A stretch of 64,000 bases of DNA from Streptomyces sp. MA5143a (GTDB taxonomy: Bacteria; Actinomycetota; Actinomycetes; Streptomycetales; Streptomycetaceae). The DNA is taken from positions 1-64,000 of the forward strand of contig NZ_OLMK01000086.1 in NCBI RefSeq assembly GCF_900290235.1. The letters are read 5' to 3'. Every line of letters starts with the position of its first letter. The stretch's first letter is position 1. The notes beneath the pieces were generated by a model. That model had not been told where the DNA came from. It saw only the letters and a list, made by a program, of their open reading frames with translations, and did not search any database. Made by a program: the position numbers and the translations under genes. Below, piece by piece: positions 1 to 11,600 of the stretch.

Positions 1-3000
1 ACCCCAGCCCGTGCCGTCCGCACCGTCGGCGAACGCCTTGCAACGGCCGTCGGAGGCGAGACCGCCCTGGCGGGCGAATGCCTCGAACGCGGCGGTGGTG
101 GCCATCACGGCGGCGCCGCCGACGAGGGCGAGGCCGCACTCGTCGTCGCGCAGCGCCCGGACGGCGTTGTGGAGGGCGACCAGGGAGGACGAGCAGGCCG
201 TGTCGACGGTCACCGCCGGGCCCTCCAGACCCAGCGTGTAGGCGATGCGGCCGGAGAGGACGCTGCCGGCGGAGCCGGTGATGGCGTAGTCCCTGCCCTC
301 CTCGGTGGTGAGGGCCAGGGCGGCGTAGTCGAAGTGGCCGGCGCCGACGAAGACCCCGGTGCGGCTGCCGCGCAGCGAGAGGGGGTCGATGCCTGCCCGT
401 TCCAGAGCCTCCCAGGAGGTCTCCAGGAGGAGCCGCTGTTGGGGGTCCGTCGCCAGTGCCTCGCGCGGGGAGATACCGAAGAACGCGGCGTCGAACCCGG
501 CCAGGTCGTGGAGGAAGCCGCCCTCGGTGGGGAGGGCGCGTTCGTCGCCCGGAGCGGTGGTGTGCCAGCCCCGGTCGGTGGGGAAGGGCGTGATGCCGTC
601 GCGGCCCTCGGCGACGAGGCGCCACAGGTCCTCGGGCGAGCCGACGCCGCCGGGCAGACGGCAGGCCATGGCCACGACGGCCACGGGGTCGTCGCCCACG
701 GGGTCCCCGGCGGATGCTCCGGCGCGTGACGGTGCCGGTGCCGCGGCGGGTCGCGGGGCCAGCAGGGTGCGCAGTTCGGCGGCGACCGCGGTGGGGGTCG
801 GATGGTCGAAGACCAGGGTGCCGGGCAACCGCAGACCGGTGGCGGCGGTGAGCCGGTTGCGCAGGTCCAGGGCGGTCACCGAGTCGAGGCCCAGGTCGCG
901 GAAGGCGGCGTCGGCGGCGACGTCGGCCGCGTCGCTGTGGCCGAGTGCCGCCGCGGCCGACGAGCGGACGAGGTCCAGCAGACGGCGATCGCGTTCACGG
1001 TCGGTCAGGCCCGCGAGGGACTCCACCAGCGCGGGTGCGGCGGCCGTCCGCCGCTCGTCCGGGGCCGGTTCGGTCGTCCGGGGCGCCGCCTCGGGGAGGT
1101 CGTCGAGGAGGCTGCGGTGCCGGGAGAGACGGAAGCCGGTGGCGAAGGCCCGCCAGTCCATGTCGGTGACCGTCAGCGCCGTCTCGTCGTGGGCGACGGC
1201 GTCGAACAGCGCGCCGACGGCGGTGTCCGGGTCCATGGCCCGTACGCCGATCCGCTCGAACACGCGCTGGGCGCGGGCGTCGACCATGCCGCCCCCGCCC
1301 CAACTCCCCCAGGACACACAGGTGGCGGTGAGGCCGCGGGCGCGGCGGCGGGCGGCGAGGGCGTCGAGGTGGGCGTTGGCGGCGGCGTAGGCGGCCTGGC
1401 GAGCGCCGCCCCAGACGGCCGCGCCGGAGGAGAACAGCACGAAGGCGTCGAGGTCCAGGTGGGCGGTGAGTTCGTCGAGGTGGCGGGCCCCGCTCACCTT
1501 TCCGGCCGCCATCGCGGCGAGGTCGGCGGGGGTGAGGGTGTCGAGCCGGTCGAGCGCGCTGACGCCGGCGGCGTGCACGACGGCGGTGAGGGGGTGCTCG
1601 GCGGGGATCGCGTCGAGGACGGCGGCCAGGGCGTCCCGGTCGGCGGCGTCGCAGGCCGCGAGGGTCACCCGGGCGCCGAGGGCGCGCAGTTCCTCGGCGA
1701 GGTCGGTGGCGCCGGGCGCGTCGGCGCCTCGGCGGCCGGTCAGGACGAGGTGGTCCGCTCCGTCCCGGGCGAGCCGCCGGGCGACGTGTCCGCCGAGGGC
1801 ACCCGTGCCGCCGGTGATCAGGACGGTGCCGCGGGGCCGCTTGCGGGGGGCGGGAGCGGTGGTGGGGCGTGGCGCGCGGACGAGGCGGCGGACGCGGGGG
1901 CCCGTGGCGCGCAGCGCCCACTCCTGTTCGTCACCGGGGGCGGCCAGGACGGCGGCGAGAGAGCGGGCCGTCGTGTCGTCGGGCCGGTCGGGCAGGTCGA
2001 TGAGGCCGCCCCACACACCGGGGGTCGTCTCCAGTCCGACGACCCGGCCCAGCCCCCAGACCTGGGCCTGTTCGGGACTGACGTCGAGGGCCGGCCCGTC
2101 GGCGGGGATCGTCCCGCCGACGGGAGGCGTCCCGTATCCGCGAGCAGCTCCGTCGGCGGGGGTCGTCCCGCCGTCGGAGGTCGTTCCGTCGGCGGGGATC
2201 GTCCCGCCGATGGGGGTCGCGCCGCCGCCCTCGGAAGCCGTCCCGCCGACGCGGGTCGTCCTGCCGTCGGGGGCCGTACGGTCCATGGAGATCGGCGTGC
2301 CCGCGCCGGGCGTTCCACCGGTGCGGGCCGTCGCCTGCGCGCGGGTCGTCCCGTCGGCCCCCGTGGCGACCGCGCCCCGGGTCAGGCACCACAGTGGGCC
2401 GGTGCCGCCCGCGTCCAGCAGGGCCTGGACGGCTGTGAGGGTGGTGGCGGTGCCGGCGGGGACGTCCGGGTGGTCGGGGTGCGGCCGTACGTCGGTGGCG
2501 AGCAGGGAGACGACACCGGCCGCGGAGGCGTGGCGGCGCAGCAGTGCGGCGAGTTCGTCGCGTCTGGTGGCGGTGGTGACGGTGATCCGGTCGACGTGGT
2601 CGGCGCCGCGGGCGAGCAGGGTGTCCGCCACCCAGTCGGCCGTCGGGGTGGGGCCGGGGACGAGGAGGACCCAGTCGCCGGTGGGCCGGGCGCCGCTCGG
2701 TTCCGGGACGGGTTTCCAGGTGACGCGGTAGCGGCAGCGGTCGATGGCGGCGGTACGGCGGGCCGCCGCCCGCCAGGCGGCGAGCGCGCGCACGGTCCCG
2801 GCGAGGGAGTCGTCGGACCGGACGCCCAGTTGTTCGGCCACCGCAGGTGTGTCGTCCCGGTCGACGGCCTCCCACAGGGCCGTCGTCGCGGGGTCGTCCG
2901 CGGTGGCGGGCGCGGGCCGGTCCAGCCAGTGCCGGGAGCGCTGGAAGGGGTAGGTGGGCAGGTCGACCCGGCGGGCCCCGGTGCCGGCGAGCAGGGCCGT

Positions 3001-5646
3001 CCAGTCGACGGGGGCGCCGTGCGCGTACGCCTCCGCGAGTGCCTCCACGAACCGTTCGGGACGGCCGCCGGGCCCTCGGCGCAGCGTGCCGGTGACCGTG
3101 GCGGCGGACTCGGCGGCCTCCACGGTGTCCTGGACGGCCGCGACGAGCACCGGGTGCGGGCTGATCTCGACGAACAGGGTGTGGCCGTCGTCGAGCGCGG
3201 CGCGGGTCGCCTCCTCGAACCGGACGGTGTGACGGAGGCTGCGGTACCAGTAGCCGGCGTCGAGCCCGGCGGTGTCCAGGCGTCCACCGGTGAGGGAGGA
3301 GTAGTAGGCGGTACGGCCGGGGCGCGGGCGCACCGGGGCGAGGAGGCCGGTGATGCGGTCCTCCAGGGCGGTGATCCTCGGGGAGTGGGAGGCGTAGTCG
3401 ACGTTGACGCGCCGGGCGCGGGCCCCGTCGCGGGCGCAGTGGGCCTCCAGTTCGTCGAGGGCGGTCGCGTCGCCGGTGACGACGACCGCGGCGGGGCCGT
3501 TGACGGCGCCGATGTCGAGGCGGCCGGCCCAGGGGGCGAGGCGTGCGCGTACGGCGTCGGCGGGTTCGGCGACGGAGAGCATGCCTCCGCCGGCCGGCAG
3601 TTCGGTCAGGGCCCGGGAGCGCAGGGCGACGACGCGGGCGCCGTCGTCGAGGGTGAGCGCGCCGGCGACGACGGCGGCGGCGATCTCCCCCTGGGAGTGC
3701 CCCATGACGGCGTCGGGCCGGACACCGCAGGAGGCCCACAGCTCGGCGAGGGACACCATGGTCGCCCAGAGCACCGGCTGCACGACGTCCACCCGTGTCA
3801 GCAGGTCGGCGACGTCGGGGGCGCGCAGCACCTCGGTGAGCCGCCAGTCGGTGAACGGGGCGAGGGCGGCCTCGCACGCGGCCATACGGCGCGCGAACGC
3901 CGGTGAGGCGTCCAGCAGGTCCACCGCCATGCCCGCCCACTGGGAGCCCTGGCCGGGGAAGACGAACACGGTGCGGGCCGGTCCGGGGGCCGGGTGGTGG
4001 CCGTGCACGAGCCCGTGCGGGGCGGGGTCGTCGGCCGCCCCCGCGAGCAGGGCGAGCAGTCCGCCGCGGTCCGGGGCGAGGGCGACCGCGCGGTGCTCCA
4101 GGGGGGCGCGGGTCGTCGCCAGCGTCCAGGCGACGTCGGCGGCGGACGCGTCGGGGGTGTCCTCCAGGTGCCGGTGCAGGGTGCGGGCCCGGTCCCGCAG
4201 CGCGGCACGGGAGCGCCCGGTGAACGGCCAGGGCAGCAGGGGCGGCACGGCGAACGGGGCGGGCCCGGTCGGCTCCGGGGCGGTGCCGGACTCGCGATCG
4301 TCGGGGGCCTGTTCGAGGATGACGTGGGCGTTGGTGCCGCTGATGCCGAACGAGGAGACACCCGCGCGACGGGGCCGGCCCGAGTCCGGCCACGGCCGGC
4401 CCTCCGTCAGCAGGCGTACGGTGCCGTCGGACCAGTCCACCTCGGAGGTGGGTTCGGACGCGTGCAGGGTCGGCGGCAGGATCCCGTGCCGCATCGCCAG
4501 CAGCGTCTTGAGGACACCGGCGGCGCCCGCGGCGGCCTGGGTGTGGCCGATGTTGGACTTGAGGGACCCCAGCCACAGGGGCCGGTCCGAGGTGCGGCCC
4601 TCCCCGTAGACGGCGAGCAGCGCCTCCGCCTCGATGGGGTCGCCGAGGCGGGTTCCGGTGCCGTGGGCCTCCACGGCGTCGATGTCGGCGGGGGTGAGTC
4701 CGGCGTCGGCGAGTGCGGCCCGGATGACGCGTTCCTGTGCGGGTCCGCTGGGCGCGCTGAGGCCGTTGGACGCGCCGTCCTGGTTGACGGCCGTGCCCCG
4801 GACGACCGCGAGGACCGGGTGCCCGTGGCGGCGGGCGTCGGAGAGCCGCTCGACGAGGAGGAGGACGGCGCCCTCCGACCAGCCGGTGCCGTCGGCGCCC
4901 GCGCCGAACGCCTTGCAGCGGCCGTCCGCGGCGAGGCCGCCCTGCCGTTCGAAGCTGAGGAACGTGCCCGGGGTGGGCAGCACGCACACGCCGCCCGCGA
5001 GGGCCAGGTCGCAGTCGCCGCGCCGCAGCGCCTGGGCGGCGAGGTGCAGCGCGACCAGCGAGGAGGAGCAGGCGGTGTCCACGGTGACCGCCGGGCCGTC
5101 GAAGTCGAAGGTGTAGGCGATGCGGCCGGAGGCGACGCTCGCGGTGGTCCCGGTGAGCACATGGCCGCCGGTGTCGTCGGACGCCTCGTCCAGCCGCGGC
5201 CCGTACTCCTGGGAGACCAGGCCCGCGAAGACGCCGGTACGCCGGGACGCGGGCGAGCGTGGGGCGATCCCGGCACGTTCGAACGCCTCCCAGGCGGTCT
5301 CCAGGAGCAGCCGCTGCTGCGGGTCCATCGCCGCGGCCTCGCGCGGGGAGATCCCGAAGAAGGCGGCGTCGAAGCCCGCCACGTCCGTCAGGAAGCCGCC
5401 CGGGTACGCCACGTCCCAGCCTCGGTCGGCGGGCACCTCACCGATGGCGTCGTGGCCGCCGGCCACGAGGTCCCACAGCCGCCCCGGCGAGTCCGCGCCG
5501 CCGGGCAGGCGGCAGCCGACCCCGACGATCGCGACCGGTTCGCGCGCGCTGTCCTCGGCCGCGCGCAACCGCCCCCGGGTCTCGTGGAGTTCGGCCGTGA
5601 CCCGCTTGAGGTACTCGACCAGCTTCTCCGCTTCCGCTTCCGCCAT
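1..5646 (-). CDS. Modular type I PKS, module 2 (KS-AT-KR-ACP) and start of module 3; truncated by the window edge
   Basis: The reading frame is open from GTG/ATG-type start ATG 5646 to base 1, so the C-terminus is missing. Residues 1-30 form a charged helical N-terminal docking segment (EKLVEYLKRV). A KS follows at about 32-455 with an intact VDTACSSSL active site, then an AT at about 560-870. The AT has GHSQG and YASH motifs, which in this family indicate methylmalonyl-CoA. There is no DH or ER. The KR (nt about 1850-1250) lacks the LDD motif, has the Trp of A-type KRs (AAVWGG) and Gln three residues before the catalytic Tyr (RQAAY), so A1 type is predicted. The ACP has LGLDSV around nt 863-900. 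A second KS begins near nt 690, with its active-site Cys near nt 200. The start lies 5 bp after the preceding PKS stop, with a GGAG ribosome site, so the two are co-transcribed. The KR region holds a hexapeptide repeat tract. Confidence 0.93.
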   Translation of the reverse strand, partial: MAEAEAEKLVEYLKRVTAELHETRGRLRAAEDSAREPVAIVGVGCRLPGGADSPGRLWDLVAGGHDAIGEVPADRGWDVAYPGGFLTDVAGFDAAFFGISPREAAAMDPQQRLLLETAWEAFERAGIAPRSPASRRTGVFAGLVSQEYGPRLDEASDDTGGHVLTGTTASVASGRIAYTFDFDGPAVTVDTACSSSLVALHLAAQALRRGDCDLALAGGVCVLPTPGTFLSFERQGGLAADGRCKAFGAGADGTGWSEGAVLLLVERLSDARRHGHPVLAVVRGTAVNQDGASNGLSAPSGPAQERVIRAALADAGLTPADIDAVEAHGTGTRLGDPIEAEALLAVYGEGRTSDRPLWLGSLKSNIGHTQAAAGAAGVLKTLLAMRHGILPPTLHASEPTSEVDWSDGTVRLLTEGRPWPDSGRPRRAGVSSFGISGTNAHVILEQAPDDRESGTAPEPTGPAPFAVPPLLPWPFTGRSRAALRDRARTLHRHLEDTPDASAADVAWTLATTRAPLEHRAVALAPDRGGLLALLAGAADDPAPHGLVHGHHPAPGPARTVFVFPGQGSQWAGMAVDLLDASPAFARRMAACEAALAPFTDWRLTEVLRAPDVADLLTRVDVVQPVLWATMVSLAELWASCGVRPDAVMGHSQGEIAAAVVAGALTLDDGARVVALRSRALTELPAGGGMLSVAEPADAVRARLAPWAGRLDIGAVNGPAAVVVTGDATALDELEAHCARDGARARRVNVDYASHSPRITALEDRITGLLAPVRPRPGRTAYYSSLTGGRLDTAGLDAGYWYRSLRHTVRFEEATRAALDDGHTLFVEISPHPVLVAAVQDTVEAAESAATVTGTLRRGPGGRPERFVEALAEAYAHGAPVDWTALLAGTGARRVDLPTYPFQRSRHWLDRPAPATADDPATTALWEAVDRDDTPAVAEQLGVRSDDSLAGTVRALAAWRAAARRTAAIDRCRYRVTWKPVPEPSGARPTGDWVLLVPGPTPTADWVADTLLARGADHVDRITVTTATRRDELAALLRRHASAAGVVSLLATDVRPHPDHPDVPAGTATTLTAVQALLDAGGTGPLWCLTRGAVATGADGTTRAQATARTGGTPGAGTPISMDRTAPDGRTTRVGGTASEGGGATPIGGTIPADGTTSDGGTTPADGAARGYGTPPVGGTIPADGPALDVSPEQAQVWGLGRVVGLETTPGVWGGLIDLPDRPDDTTARSLAAVLAAPGDEQEWALRATGPRVRRLVRAPRPTTAPAPRKRPRGTVLITGGTGALGGHVARRLARDGADHLVLTGRRGADAPGATDLAEELRALGARVTLAACDAADRDALAAVLDAIPAEHPLTAVVHAAGVSALDRLDTLTPADLAAMAAGKVSGARHLDELTAHLDLDAFVLFSSGAAVWGGARQAAYAAANAHLDALAARRRARGLTATCVSWGSWGGGGMVDARAQRVFERIGVRAMDPDTAVGALFDAVAHDETALTVTDMDWRAFATGFRLSRHRSLLDDLPEAAPRTTEPAPDERRTAAAPALVESLAGLTDRERDRRLLDLVRSSAAAALGHSDAADVAADAAFRDLGLDSVTALDLRNRLTAATGLRLPGTLVFDHPTPTAVAAELRTLLAPRPAAAPAPSRAGASAGDPVGDDPVAVVAMACRLPGGVGSPEDLWRLVAEGRDGITPFPTDRGWHTTAPGDERALPTEGGFLHDLAGFDAAFFGISPREALATDPQQRLLLETSWEALERAGIDPLSLRGSRTGVFVGAGHFDYAALALTTEEGRDYAITGSAGSVLSGRIAYTLGLEGPAVTVDTACSSSLVALHNAVRALRDDECGLALVGGAAVMATTAAFEAFARQGGLASDGRCKAFADGADGTGWG
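2098..2286 (-). repeat. Degenerate 18-bp tandem repeat encoding Gly-Thr-Pro-rich hexapeptides inside the module 2 KR region
   Basis: Between the KR structural and catalytic halves the DNA repeats in units of 18 bp. On the coding strand they read as hexapeptides such as GTIPAD, GTTPAD, GTTSDG, GATPIG and GTPPVG. GTIPAD occurs twice and GTTPAD once. One unit (GAARGY) is diverged. The frame is preserved throughout. The tract looks like a flexible, hydrophilic linker insertion that grew by slippage. Confidence 0.8.
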
Positions 5647-5651
5647 GTGCG

Positions 5652-8600
5652 TCACTCCCCGCGCTCCTGCAGGTCGGTACCGAGTTCCCGGTCGATGAAG
5701 GAGAAGATCTCGTCGACGCTCGCCGTCCGGAGCGCCGCGCGTACGTCGCCGTCGCCGTTCCCGTCGCCGGCGTCGTCCTGCCCGGCACCGGCGCCGTTCG
5801 TGGCGGTGCCTGCCCGGGGTGTGCCGTTGCCGCCCGCCGGTGGGGGTACGGCCGCGACCGCCGTGGAGATGACCGCGGACCGCTCCTCGCACCGGGCGAG
5901 CAGGGCGCGCAGGCGCCGCGCCGCGGCGTGCAGTTCGCCGGGTTCGGCGGGTGTCCGGGTCAGGAGGTCCTCCAGGTGGCCGATCCCGTCGTCGAGCGAA
6001 CCCGCGGCGGACCGGGGCGCCGGCGCGAGCCGGGTGCGCAGGTAGCGGGCGACGGCCGCCGGTGTGGGCTGGTTGAACAGCAGCCCGGCGGGCATGCGGT
6101 GACCGCTCGCGGCGGTCAGCCGGTTGCGCAGCTCGACGCCCATCAGTGAGTCGAACCCCAACTCCTTGAAGGTGCGGGCGGCGTCCACGCGCCGCCCGTC
6201 CCGGTGGCCGAGGACCGCTGCGGCGTGCCCGCGGACCTGTTCGAGGAGGGCGGCCTCCTGTTCCGGGGCGGTGAGTCCGCCGGCGACGGTGAGGCGTGCG
6301 GCCTCGCTGTCGGCCCGCTCGTCGCCGCCGGGGCCGGTCCCGGCGGCCGCCCCGGCGGGGTCGCGCCAGGCGCTGCCTGCCAGTTCCCGGTACAGCGGTG
6401 AGGCTTCTCCGTCGTGCGCGGCGCGGCGCACCACCGGCAGGGAGAGCGCCAGCGGAAGCCGCAGCGCGGGGCCCGGCCTCAGCAGGGCGGCGTCCAGGAG
6501 CGCGAGGCCCTGTTCCGGGTCGAGCGGCAGGAGTCCGGTACGGCGCATCCGGCGCAGGTCGGTGTCGCTGAGCCCGGCGGTCATGCCCGTCGCGGGTCCG
6601 TCGACCGGGTCCGTGCCGGCCGGGTCCGCGGCGAGCGGGGCACCGGCTTCCGGGGCCCACGGTCCCCAGGCGAGGGACACGGCGGGCAGCCCCTGGCCGC
6701 GGCGCAGTTGGGCCAGGGCGTCGAGGAAGGCGTTGCCTGCCGCGTAACTGCCCTGGCCGGCAGCGCCGTTGACGCCGGACACGGAGGAGAACAGGACGAA
6801 CGCGGAGAGGCCGGCGTCGGCGGTCAGCTCGTGCAGGTTCCACGCGGCGTCGACCTTGGGCCGCAGGACGCGGTCCAGGTCGCCGGGCTCGATGGCCTCC
6901 ACCACGGCGTCGTGCAGAACACCCGCGGTGTGCACGACCGCCGTCAGGGGATGGGCGTCGGGTATCCCCGCGAGGACGGCGGCGAGCGCGTCCCGGTCCG
7001 CCGTGTCGCAGGCGGCGATCGTGACGTGGACGTCCGCGTCCCGGCGGAGGGCGGCCTCGATCCCGGCCGCCTCGGGGGCGTCGGCGCCCCGGCGGCTGAC
7101 CAGCAGCAGCCTGCGTACCCCGTGACGGGCCACGAGGTGCCGGGCGACGAGCCGCCCGAGGGCACCGGTACCGCCGGTGACGAGAACGGTGCCGTTCGGG
7201 TCGAGGGCCGTGCCGCTCCGGTCGGCGAGGAGGCCGACCGGGGCGCGGGAGGTGCCGTTCAGGCCGCCGCGGGTCGCGTACGGGGTGGGGGCCGCCGCTT
7301 TCCCGCGCGGCGGCGTCCGGGGAGTGCCGCCTCGGTCCAGGTCGGCGGCTCGGGCCGCCGGCCGGACGACGCGGGGCGCGTACAGGCGGCCCGCGCGCAC
7401 CGCGATCTGGGGCTCTCCGCAGGCGGCAGCGGTGGGCAGCGCGGTGGCGGACGCCGGGTCGTCGTCGAGGTCCACCAGGACGAACCGGCCCGGGTGCTCG
7501 GTCTGAGCCGAGCGGAACAGGCCCCACACGGGTGCCTCGGCGGGTTCGCACGGTCCGTCACCGGCCGCGACGGCGCGCCGGGTGACGACGACCAGCCGTA
7601 CGTCGGTGAGGCGGTCCTCGGCCAGCCACGCCCGCGCCAGCCCCGCGGCCCGGTGCGCGGCGGCACGGGCGGCGTCGGGCGCGGAGGCGCCGGAGAAGGA
7701 CTGCTCGGCGGGCGAGGTGGCGTCGGAAGGAGCGGCGTCGGAGGGGAAGGCGTCGGGAGGGACGGCGTCCGTGGCGGTCGTGCAGCGGGTGACGACCGTC
7801 TCGGGCAGCGGGACCGGTACGGCGAGGAGGGAGGCGAGGTCCGGGTGGCGGTCCGCGTCCGGTACGAAACCGGCCGGGAGAGTGCGCGGATCGCCGACCA
7901 GGGCCCAGCGGTCCGGCGGTGTGCCGGGCGGCGGCTCCAGGGGACGCCAGGCCAGCTCGTACGGGAGGGCCTCGTCGTAGGGGTGGGCGGAAGCCTCCGC
8001 GGGCGCGGGCCGGTGGCGCGGGGTGAGGGCGCCGACCGTCGCGACCGCCCGCCCGTCGGTGTCGGTGACGGTGACGGTGACGGTGTCGCCGTCCGTCGGT
8101 GTGATGCGGGCTCGCAGCCGTCCGGTGGGCGTGCCCCGCACCGTGACGTTCCGGTAGGTCGCCGAGTGCCAGAGCGCCGCGCCGCCCGTCCGGGTGAGCC
8201 TCAGGGCGTGCAGCACGCTCTCCAGGAGTGCCGGGTGCAGTCCGAAGTCCTCGGCGGCGACCTGGTCGGCGTCCGGCGTGATCAGCTCGGCCCAGACCTC
8301 GGTGCCCCGCCGCCACAGCGCGCGGAGCCCGGCGAGGCCCGGCCCGTGCACGACCGCGTCCGCGAGGTCGGGCCCGTCGGCGGCCGACGGCCGCACGTCG
8401 ACGGGCTCGGCACCTGTCGGCGGCCACGTGGCTACACCCCCGGAAGGGGCGGCGACGTGCGACGGGCGCTCCCCACCGGTCCCGGGGGCGTGCCCCGCCA
8501 CGGGGGCGGTGGCCAGGGTGCCCTCGGCGTGCCGGATCCATCCGGTGTCGCCGTCGTGGGGGCGGGCGTGCACGGTCACGGAGCGGTGACCGTGCGCGCC

Positions 8601-11600
8601 GCCCTGCGGGCCGACCGTGACCTGGAGGTCCAGGGCACCGCGCCGGGGCGGTACCAGCGGTGTCACGGGCAGCAGGTGCGCGACCCGGCCCGCGCCGGTC
8701 TCCCGGGCCGCGACGACCGCGAGGTCCAGCAGGACCGAGTCGGGGACGGACACCCTGTCGAGGACGGTGCGGTCGGTGAGCCAGGGCTGTCCGACGGCGT
8801 CGACGCGTCCGGTCAGCAGGGTGTGCCCGGAGTCGGCGAGCGTGACGGCCGAGGTGAGCAGCGGGTGGTCGAGCGGGGTGGCGCCGGGCGCTGTGGTGGT
8901 GCGGGCCGGGGTGGGGGCCACCCAGTAGCGGCGGCGCTGGAAGGCGTACGTCGGGAGTGTGTCGGGGCCGGCGGGCGGATGTCCCGCGAAGACCGCGCCC
9001 CAGTCGGGGGTGTGGCCGGTCACGTGCAGTCGCGCCACGGCCTCCGCCGCGCCCGGCGCCTCCGCCCGGTCCCGGCGCAGGACCGGCACGACGAGGGCGG
9101 GGGCGGGCGTGCCGGGCTCCTCCGTCAGGGACTCCCGGACCATCGCGCTGAGCACGCCGTCCGGCCCCAACTCGACGTAGCGGGTGGTTCCCAGGTCCCT
9201 CAGCCGCAGCACGGCGGCGTGGAAGCGGACCGTCTCGCGGACGTGGCGGACCCAGTGGGCCGGTGAGCACAGGTCGTCGGCGGTCGCCTCCCCGCCGGTG
9301 CGGTCGCTGATGACCGACAGGGCCGGAGGGTGGTAGGCGACCGAGTGGGCGACCTCCTCGAAGGCGGCGAGCATCGGGTCCATGTGGGGCGAGTGGAAGG
9401 CGTGGGAGACGCGCAGCATCCGGATGCGGCGGCCCCGTCGTTCCCAGTCCCGTGCCGTACGCGTCACGGCCTCCGTGTCGCCGGAGATCACCACGGCGGC
9501 TGGGCCGTTGACGGCGGCGAGGCCGATCTGGTCCTCCCGGCCGGCGAGGTCGGGCAGGATCTCCTCCTCGGTGGCCTCCACGGCCGCCATGGCGCCGGTC
9601 CCGGGCAGCGCCTGCATCAGCCGGCCCCGTGCGGCGACGAGGCGGCAGGCGTCGGGCAGGGAGAACACCCCGGCGACGTGCGCCGCCGCGAGCGCGCCGA
9701 CGGAGTGCCCGAGCAGATGGTCGGGGACGATGCCCCAGTGCTCCAGCTGGCGGAAGAGCGCCACTTCCAGCGCGAACAGGGCGGGTTGGGCGTACTCGGT
9801 GCGGTCGAGCAGGCCCGTCTCGTCGGCCAACACCTTCGTGAGGGGCTGCGCCAGATGCGGTTCGAGGTGCGCGGCCACCTCGTCCAGCGCGCGCCGGAAC
9901 ACGGGCTGCGCCGCGGCCAACTCCGTTCCCATGCCGCGTCGTTGGCTGCCCTGGCCGGTGAAGAGGAACACGGTGCGGCCCTCGACGGCCGTCGCCCGGA
10001 ACGCCGAGGCCGTGCCGGCGCCGGAGGCCAGGGCGTCGAGCCCGGCCAGCGCCTCCGCGCGGTCGGCGGCGACGACGGCGGCCCGGTGCGGGAGCGCGGC
10101 ACGGGTGACCGCGAGCGCGTGCCCGATACGGGCGAGCCCACCGGGTTCCCCGAAGGCGCCCTCCACCTGCGGCACGACGGCCAGCCGCGCCCGCATCCGC
10201 GTGACCTGCGCCGTCAACGCCTGCTCGGTCGCGGCGGACAGTACGAGGGGTATGGGGGACGCGAGGCGACCTGGGCCGGGACCGGTGCCGGTCCGGATCG
10301 CCTCGGCCTCGGGGGCGTCCACGAGGGGGGCCTCCTCCAGGACGACGTGTGCGTTCGTCCCGCTGATCCCGAACGACGACACCGCCGCCCGGCGGGGACG
10401 GCCGGTGTCCGGCCACGGCCGCGCCTCCGTCAGCAGTTCCACGGCCCCCGCCGACCAGTCCACCTCCGCCGTCGGTTCGTCCACGTGCAGGGTGCGCGGC
10501 AGTGTCCCGTGCCGCAGGGCCAGCACGGTCTTGATGACGCCCGCCACACCGGCCGCCGCCTGGGCATGCCCGATGTTCGACTTCAACGACCCCAGGTACA
10601 GCGGCCGCTCGCGGTCCTGCCCGTAGGTGGCGAGGAGCGCGTGCGCCTCGATCGGGTCGCCGAGCCGGGTCCCGGTGCCATGGGCCTCCACGGCGTCCAC
10701 GTCCGACGCCGACAGTCCGGCACGGGCCAGCGCGTCGCGGATCACTGCCTGCTGGGCGGGGCCGTTGGGCGCGGTGAGACCGTTGGAGGCGCCGTCCTGG
10801 TTGATCGCGGAACCGCGCAGCACGGCCAGGACCGTACGGCCGTTGCGGAGGGCGTCGGAGAGCCGTTCCACGACGAGGACGCCCACGCCCTCGGACCAGC
10901 CGGTGCCGTCGGCCCCCGAGGCGAACGCCTTGCACCTGCCGTCGCCCGCCAGCCCGCCCTGCCGGGCGAACTCCTCGAACAGACCGGGTGTGGCCATCAC
11001 CGCCACGCCGGCGGCGAGCGCCGTCGTGCACTCCCCTCGGCGCAGGGACTCGACGGCGAGGTGGAGCGCGACCAGTGACGACGAACAGGCCGTGTCCACG
11101 GTGACGGCGGGTCCCTCACAGCCGAGGACGTACGACAGACGGCCGGAGAGGACTCCGGCGGTGTTCCCGGTGAGCAGGTGGCCCCGCAGGTCGTCGGGCG
11201 CCTCGTGGAGCCGGGGCCCGTACTCCTGGGACATGGCGCCGACGTAGACGCCGGTCCGGGTGGACCGCAGGGAGGAGGGGGCGACACCGGCCCGTTCGAG
11301 GGCCTCCCAGGCCGTCTCCAGGAGCAGGCGCTGCTGGGGGTCCATCGCCAGGGCCTCACGCGGCGCGATGCCGAACAGGTCGGCGTCGAAGTCGGCGGCG
11401 TCGGCGAGGAATCCGCCCCGGTGGGTGCCGTCGCCCCAGCCGCGGTCGGCCGGCGGCGGGGAGATCGCGTCGACGCCGGCCATGACGGCCCGCCACAGTC
11501 CCTCGGGGTCGTTGAGGCCGCCGGGCAGCCGGCAGGCCATGCCGACGATCGCGACGGGCTCGTCGGCGGGGACGGGAACGCCCGTGGTGGGCCTGGTCTC

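Noticed and set aside
802-3906. A 1034-aa plus-strand open frame opposite the PKS gene
   Set aside because: It is an antisense shadow of the G/C-biased PKS coding frame, rich in Gly, Arg, Val and Ala, with no recognisable domain.
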